Shown: one piece after another, positions 59,505-64,000 of the stretch
Layout: every line of letters starts with the position of its first letter
Numbering within the stretch: the stretch's first letter is position 1
Assembly: GCA_002748665.1 (NCBI GenBank)
Contig: PDTB01000015.1
Location: 62,001 to 126,000 of the forward strand
DNA: 64,000 bases
Reading direction: 5' to 3'
Origin: Dethiosulfovibrio peptidovorans
GTDB lineage: Bacteria > Synergistota > Synergistia > Synergistales > Dethiosulfovibrionaceae
Notes under the pieces: generated by a model
What the model saw: only the letters and a program-made list of their open reading frames with translations
Databases searched by the model: none
What the model was told of the DNA's origin: nothing
Program-made: the position numbers and the translations under genes

Positions 59505-59705
59505 TTAAACTGGAGATACGTCCGATGCCTGAGGCCCCTTCTGGCCCTCTTCGATCGTGAAGGTTACCGCCTGCCCCTCGTTGAGGGTCTTAAAACCATC
59601 GACGTTGATAGCGCTGAAGTGGACAAAATAGTCTTTTCCGTCCTCGCCGGTGATAAACCCATAGCCCTTGGTGTCGTTGAACCATTTCACTGTTCCCTGA
59701 GTCAA
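59505..59705 (-). CDS. cspA: cold shock protein (CspA family)
   Basis: 66 residues from a TTG start preceded by [25 protein letters not shown] includes RNP1 (KGYGFI) and YFVHFSAI contains RNP2. One OB fold that binds single-stranded nucleic acid as an RNA chaperone. Monocistronic with its own promoter and terminator and a 5' leader of about 45 bases, shorter than in classic cold-inducible genes. Confidence 0.93.
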   Translation of the reverse strand: MTQGTVKWFNDTKGYGFITGEDGKDYFVHFSAINVDGFKTLNEGQAVTFTIEEGQKGPQASDVSPV

Positions 59706-59757
59706 AGTGTTGCCTCCTAAAATGTTTTTTCGCCACATATGCTTCTGCAGCAGGCTC

Positions 59758-59786
59758 AGTGTATCCTGATTACGACGACATGTCAA
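59758..59786 (-). promoter_or_regulatory. promoter of cspA
   Basis: Minus-strand TTGACA (59781-59786), 17-base spacer, TACACT (59758-59763). Confidence 0.8.
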
Positions 59787-59906
59787 GAACTATTTATGAA
59801 CACACAAAGACGCTGGCTTAATATAAACCTTGACTAAAATTTAACTATTTTTCGAAATTGGATATGTGGTATGGTGTACGTAAGATCTTGTAAGGAGGCT
59901 TCATCA

Positions 59907-60659
59907 ATGCGCATTGTCCTGTATAACGTCCGGTACGGTACGGGGACGGGCCTCTCGTATCACATGCCGATCCCCTTTGTCGGAACGTTGAGGCGCTCCA
60001 CACGCCGGTTTGAGACCATCGGTCATTATCTGGCCGATCTCTGCCCCGATTTGGTCGGACTCGTAGAGGTCGACAGCGGATCGTATCGCTTCAAAGGTAA
60101 GTGCCAAGCCAAGAGCGCAGCGACAACGATAGGCGGCGTGGCCAATTTCGTGGTCAAGTACGGGGGCTCTCTCTCAGGCCTTCCCGTTCTTCGATCACAG
60201 GGAAATGCCGTTATCTCGAAACAGATTCCCAACAAGATTTTGCGTCACGACCTGGGGAGGGGGCTCAAGAGGGCGGCTTTGGAGGTGCGCTTTTCGTCTC
60301 ATTCTTTTATGTTGGTTCACCTGTCCCTGGGGCGAGCGAGCCGGCGCCATCAGATAGCGGAGTTGGCTCGACTCTGTTCCGAACGTACTCAGCCCCTCAT
60401 CCTGGCAGGGGATTACAATACTCTTCACGGCTCCCAAGAACTCTCCCCTCTGATCGACGAGGGAATGACAAGCGTCAACCAGCACGGATTCCCGACGTTT
60501 CCGTGCCAGCGACCACATCGAGAGCTGGATTTCGTTTTGGTCTCCCCGGAGATAGGCCTGCAACGTCTATCGATACCACAAATCCAATTCTCCGACCATC
60601 TTCCTCTTGTCTGTGATCTTCACATCCCAGGCGAAAGGGAAAAGGAGGCTGTACCATGA
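59907..60659 (+). CDS. endonuclease/exonuclease/phosphatase (EEP) family protein
   Basis: 250 residues; ATG 59907 follows AAGGAGG by eight bases. MRIVLYNVRYGTGTG, the Glu of GLVEVDSGS, FMLVHLSLG, LAGDYNT and SDHLPLVCDL are the conserved metal and catalytic segments. No signal peptide, so cytoplasmic. It overlaps the cardiolipin synthase gene by four bases, which suggests a phospholipid or phosphodiester substrate rather than DNA, but that is inference. Confidence 0.85.
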   Translation: MRIVLYNVRYGTGTGLSYHMPIPFVGTLRRSTRRFETIGHYLADLCPDLVGLVEVDSGSYRFKGKCQAKSAATTIGGVANFVVKYGGSLSGLPVLRSQGNAVISKQIPNKILRHDLGRGLKRAALEVRFSSHSFMLVHLSLGRASRRHQIAELARLCSERTQPLILAGDYNTLHGSQELSPLIDEGMTSVNQHGFPTFPCQRPHRELDFVLVSPEIGLQRLSIPQIQFSDHLPLVCDLHIPGEREKEAVP

Positions 60660-62119
60660 ACCTGCAGGAGCTCCTGAGCGATTATCAGTTTTGGCTGATG
60701 GTTTTCTGGATTCATGGCATATCGTCCTGGCTTATACGTCTTTGTATGCTGGCTGCGGTGCCTTTGCGTCATTCAGCAGGTGCTGCAATGGCCTGGCTCA
60801 TCGTTATTTTTTTCTGGCCATGGCCGGGTGTTATTTTGTATCTCGCCATGGGGTCCAGGCTCTTACCCCAAAAGCGGATCCAACGTCATCAGGAGCTTTT
60901 GAAACGTACCTCCGCTGCACGGGGCACGTGTCGGAACGCACTGTGCGAGACAACGCCGGAACTCCCCCCAGCACTGCACCGGATCTCGTCCCTGGCTCAG
61001 TCTCTGGGACATATGACGATCGTCGGGGGCAACGACGGACGATTGATTTTTGACGCCGAGACACTGTCTCGCGATGTGACCCGGGATATCGACCGAGCGC
61101 GTTACACGGTTGACCTTCTCTATTACATTTTTTCCGACGACAACATAGGAGGCCCCGTGATGGAAGCGTTGATCCGGGCAGCTCGGAGAGGGGTTAATTG
61201 CCGCCTGCTCCTGGACAGCGTTGGCTCATCTCAATTTATCAAGCTCGGCCGAGCCCGCTGGCTGCGAACTCAGGGGATCCAGGTCGTCGAGGCCCTGCCA
61301 GCCAGGCTCTTTCGCTATCACGCCGCCCGATTTGATCTCCGAAACCACAGAAAACTGGCCGTCGTGGACGGGAAAATTGCCTATACTGGGTCTCATAACA
61401 TGATCGACTCTCACTATGGCCATAACGACCTGATCTGGCGAGATCTTTCGGTTCGTCTGGAGGGGCCTGTCGCCCGGCAGCTTCAGGCCGTGTTTCTGGA
61501 AGATTGGTTTGTGGAAACTCAGGAGGAACCCAATCTGGACTGTCTTGCCGCACCAACGGAGTATCGGGGCTCCGTAGCGGTCCAGACCGTACCGAGTGGA
61601 CCGAACTACAAGACCGAGAACTATCAACGTCTGATCGTCTGCGCTCTTCACGATGCTACCAACCGGGTCGTGATCACAACGCCCTATCTCATCCCCGACG
61701 AGAGTCTGCTTCAAGCTCTTCAAGTGGCCGCTCTGCGAGGCGTAACAGTTCAAATGATAGTGCCAGAGCGCAGTGACCAGTTTTTCGTGGGGCATGCCGC
61801 ACGATCATATTACGAGGAGCTTCTGAACATGGGGGTTGAGATTCACCAGTTTCAGCACGGTCTTCTTCATGCCAAGACGATGACTGTCGACGGCAAGCTG
61901 ACCTTTTTCGGCTCCAGTAATTTCGATATTCGATCCTTTGCCCTCAACTTCGAGATCAATTTGGTGTTCTACGGCGAAGAGGAAACTCAATCACTCCTTC
62001 GAGCCCAGGAGTTTTTCCTGTCCCGATCAGTTCAGCTCACGTCCCAACGCTGGGAAGGCCGCCGCTGGATTTTCCGTCCTCTGGAAGGAGCCGCCAGAAT
62101 CCTCAGTCCCCTTCTATAA
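60656..62119 (+). CDS. cls: cardiolipin synthase, phospholipase D superfamily
   Basis: 487 residues. Two N-terminal membrane segments, then two HKD motifs: HRKLAVVDGKIAYTGSHN (near residue 230) and HAKTMTVDGKLTFFGSSN (near 404). This is the architecture of Cls, which joins two phosphatidylglycerols at the membrane. Starts inside the EEP gene by ATGA overlap. Confidence 0.9.
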   Translation: MNLQELLSDYQFWLMVFWIHGISSWLIRLCMLAAVPLRHSAGAAMAWLIVIFFWPWPGVILYLAMGSRLLPQKRIQRHQELLKRTSAARGTCRNALCETTPELPPALHRISSLAQSLGHMTIVGGNDGRLIFDAETLSRDVTRDIDRARYTVDLLYYIFSDDNIGGPVMEALIRAARRGVNCRLLLDSVGSSQFIKLGRARWLRTQGIQVVEALPARLFRYHAARFDLRNHRKLAVVDGKIAYTGSHNMIDSHYGHNDLIWRDLSVRLEGPVARQLQAVFLEDWFVETQEEPNLDCLAAPTEYRGSVAVQTVPSGPNYKTENYQRLIVCALHDATNRVVITTPYLIPDESLLQALQVAALRGVTVQMIVPERSDQFFVGHAARSYYEELLNMGVEIHQFQHGLLHAKTMTVDGKLTFFGSSNFDIRSFALNFEINLVFYGEEETQSLLRAQEFFLSRSVQLTSQRWEGRRWIFRPLEGAARILSPLL

Positions 62120-62135
62120 ATCTATAAAATTGAGC

Positions 62136-62163
62136 TTGAAAAAAACAGCCAAAGTGGTACAAT
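62136..62163 (+). promoter_or_regulatory. promoter of DAACS symporter gene
   Basis: TTGAAA, 16-base spacer, TACAAT, about 90 bases before the ATG at 62256. Confidence 0.6.
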
Positions 62164-62255
62164 ATATAATAATTAAAAGAAAGCTCTTTGATTAGCTATT
62201 GACGGGATTTTTGGGAGTTAGTCTCTACATAATTTCATAATCAGGAGGGATTTTC

Positions 62256-63467
62256 ATGCAGGACAAGAAAAAAATAGGGCTTCTTCCACGACTCATCATC
62301 GCTATCATCGCAGGTATCCTCATAGGCAGCTTCACACCCGAGCATGTGGTTCGGGCTTTTGCGACTTTCAACAGCATTTTCGGGAACTTCCTCGGCTTCG
62401 CTATCCCCCTGATCATCGTGGGGTTCGTGGCTCCGGGCATCGGAGACCTGGGCTCAAACGCCGGAAAAATCCTGGGTATGACCGTAGCCATCGCCTACGG
62501 ATCAACGATTTTTGCCGGGACATTGGCCTTTTTTGTGGACAGCACATTTTTTCCTCAACTGCTTAAAATCGGTGCGATGACCAGCAACGCAGCAGCTCAC
62601 GGAAACCCTGAGGAGGCGCTTCTCGCCCCCTTCTTCAAGGTTGAGATGCCTCCAATCATGGGGGTCATGACGGCTCTTCTCATGGCCTTTACACTGGGTA
62701 TTGGCATGGCAGCTATCAACGGCACTAAGCTGAACGAGGTGATGCATGAATTTCAGAGGATCATCGAGAAGCTCATCTCGTCCATCATCATCCCACTCCT
62801 GCCCCTGCACATCTGCGGGATCTTCGCTAACATGACCTATGCCGGCGAGGTTCAGACTATCATGTCGGTGTTCATTAAGGTCTACGCCGTGATCATAGCT
62901 CTCCACATCGGGATGATCCTGATACAGTACGTCATCGCCGGATCCATAGCGGGAGTCAATCCCTTCTTAGCCATCAAGAACATGCTCCCCGCCTACTTCA
63001 CAGCCATCGGGACCCAGTCCTCGGCAGCCACCATCCCGGTGACCCTGGGGCAAACCAAGATAAACGGTGTCCGAGAAGATGTGGCCGACTTCGTCGTTCC
63101 TTTGTGCGCCACCATCCACCTTTCGGGGAGTACCATCACCCTGACAAGCTGTGCTATGGCCGTTATGATGCTTCATGGTATGAACGTATCCTTCGCCACT
63201 ATTTTTCCCTTCGTCATGATGCTGGGTATCTGCATGGTGGCCGCTCCGGGCGTCCCAGGAGGGGCTGTCATGGCCGCTTTGGGGGTTCTGGAATCCATGC
63301 TCCACTTCAGCCCGACCATGTTGTCTCTCATGATCGCCCTGTACCTGGCTCAGGACAGCTTCGGCACGGCGTGTAACGTCACTGGTGACGGTGCCATTGC
63401 TCTGCTGGTCAATAAGCTGACGGGAAAGACCACGACTACACATACAACAGGCAGTAACACTGCATAA
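62256..63467 (+). CDS. dicarboxylate/amino acid:cation symporter (DAACS)
   Basis: 403 residues, about eight membrane segments plus re-entrant loops. TAIGTQSSAATIPVTLGQTK holds the serine-rich hairpin motif and NVTGDGAIALLVNK the binding-site segment near the C-terminus. GltP, SstT and related proteins import glutamate, aspartate, serine or threonine with sodium or protons. A threonine dehydrogenase gene follows the terminator, so threonine/serine uptake is an attractive guess. Confidence 0.87.
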   Translation: MQDKKKIGLLPRLIIAIIAGILIGSFTPEHVVRAFATFNSIFGNFLGFAIPLIIVGFVAPGIGDLGSNAGKILGMTVAIAYGSTIFAGTLAFFVDSTFFPQLLKIGAMTSNAAAHGNPEEALLAPFFKVEMPPIMGVMTALLMAFTLGIGMAAINGTKLNEVMHEFQRIIEKLISSIIIPLLPLHICGIFANMTYAGEVQTIMSVFIKVYAVIIALHIGMILIQYVIAGSIAGVNPFLAIKNMLPAYFTAIGTQSSAATIPVTLGQTKINGVREDVADFVVPLCATIHLSGSTITLTSCAMAVMMLHGMNVSFATIFPFVMMLGICMVAAPGVPGGAVMAALGVLESMLHFSPTMLSLMIALYLAQDSFGTACNVTGDGAIALLVNKLTGKTTTTHTTGSNTA

Positions 63468-63477
63468 CAAGAGGTTC

Positions 63478-63508
63478 GGGGGAGAGTTTTCCTCTCCCCC
63501 CTTTTTTA
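63478..63508 (+). terminator. terminator after DAACS gene
   Basis: GGGGGAGAG (63478-63486) pairs with CTCTCCCCC (63492-63500), loop TTTTC, followed by a T run. Confidence 0.88.
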
Positions 63509-63558
63509 TGGCCGTATGGCCACATGTGCTCTACAGATGTTGAAAGGAGATATGTATC

Positions 63559-64000
63559 ATGAAAAGGATCGTAGTCACGGGTGGGCTTGGTCAGATCGGC
63601 GTCGAGCTGATTCGCCGTCTGAGGCAGGAGTATGGCACCGACCTCGTGCTGGCTACCGACGTTAAATCCCAAGGAGCGGACAAACTCGGTCAGGGCCCCT
63701 TCGAGCTTCTGGACGTTCGTGACGGACAGGCCCTGGCGAATGTCGTGAAAAAGCATCGAGCCAACACGGTCGTTCACCTGGCGGGGATCCTCTCAGCCAA
63801 CGCCGAAAAGAACCCTCAGTTTGCATGGGCAGTGAACATGAACGGGCTCTATAACGCCCTTGAGGTTGCCAGGCAGGAGAACTGCTCCTTCTTCTTCCCC
63901 AGCTCTATCGCCGCCTTTGGCCCCGGGACCCCCTCAGATAAGACCCCTCAGGACACCATTCAGAGGCCTAATACGATTTACGGGGTGGCCAAGGTTGCCG
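63559..64000 (+). CDS. tdh: L-threonine 3-dehydrogenase, SDR/epimerase type (3'-truncated by window edge)
   Basis: 147 residues are visible before the window ends. KRIVVTGGLGQIGVELIRRL is the NAD-binding GxxGxxG segment; VVHLAGILSANAEKNPQFAW, SSIAAFG and YGVAK (active-site Tyr and Lys) match short-chain threonine dehydrogenases rather than zinc enzymes. AAGGAG lies nine bases before the ATG. It would oxidise threonine to 2-amino-3-oxobutyrate, normally passed to a CoA ligase (Kbl) whose gene may lie beyond the window. Confidence 0.8.
   Translation, partial: MKRIVVTGGLGQIGVELIRRLRQEYGTDLVLATDVKSQGADKLGQGPFELLDVRDGQALANVVKKHRANTVVHLAGILSANAEKNPQFAWAVNMNGLYNALEVARQENCSFFFPSSIAAFGPGTPSDKTPQDTIQRPNTIYGVAKVA

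Overview
The window looks like chromosome of an amino-acid and peptide fermenting member of the Synergistota (Synergistetes). The best marker is the C-terminus of the large secreted protein at 47774-50608: a glycine run, a Cys, a hydrophobic stretch and a basic end, which fits the Synergist-CTERM sorting signal. Mid-50s GC (by eye), three dipeptide-type ABC importers with peptidases, a TRAP and a TTT importer, amino-acid exporters, an L-cysteine desulfidase and a threonine dehydrogenase agree with that lifestyle. I cannot name the genus. No rRNA, tRNA, CRISPR array, IS element or origin was seen.

Layout. 1-4.7 kb: end of an unknown protein, a PLP aminotransferase, and a TetR-controlled two-domain methyltransferase. 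4.7-7.65 kb: a cobalt/nickel ECF importer behind a cobalamin riboswitch. 8-11.3 kb: an Fe3+ ABC importer. 11.5-15 kb: NfeD plus SPFH protein, AzlCD, a LysE-type exporter. 15-17.8 kb: an orphan peptide-binding protein with an M20 amidohydrolase. 18-23 kb: a DctPQM TRAP importer, a URO-D-like protein and an AEC carrier. 23-29.2 kb: GntR regulator, opine-dehydrogenase-family enzyme, TctABC importer and L-cysteine desulfidase. 29.4-37.3 kb: a dipeptide ABC operon ending in M24 and M20 peptidases. 37.4-39.5 kb: a broken EEP gene, a cyclase and an NYN gene with a premature stop. 39.7-47.5 kb: an S9 peptidase and a second dipeptide ABC system. 47.7-51.1 kb: the Synergist-CTERM protein and its long leader.

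51-54 kb is the accessory patch: a five-gene cassette (DUF1659, DUF2922, YvrJ, M15 peptidase, sigma-70-like factor), a decayed Rpn gene and a VapD toxin gene. 54-59.1 kb holds a sodium symporter with a 33-residue partner, a CodB-type permease, a creatininase and a glycine-amidinotransferase homologue, suggesting use of guanidino compounds. The window ends with a cold-shock gene, an EEP protein, a cardiolipin synthase, a DAACS symporter and the start of threonine dehydrogenase.

Most genes sit in tight co-directional operons with 1-, 4- or 10-11-base overlaps. All functional calls come from reading motifs and gene order; no database search was run.
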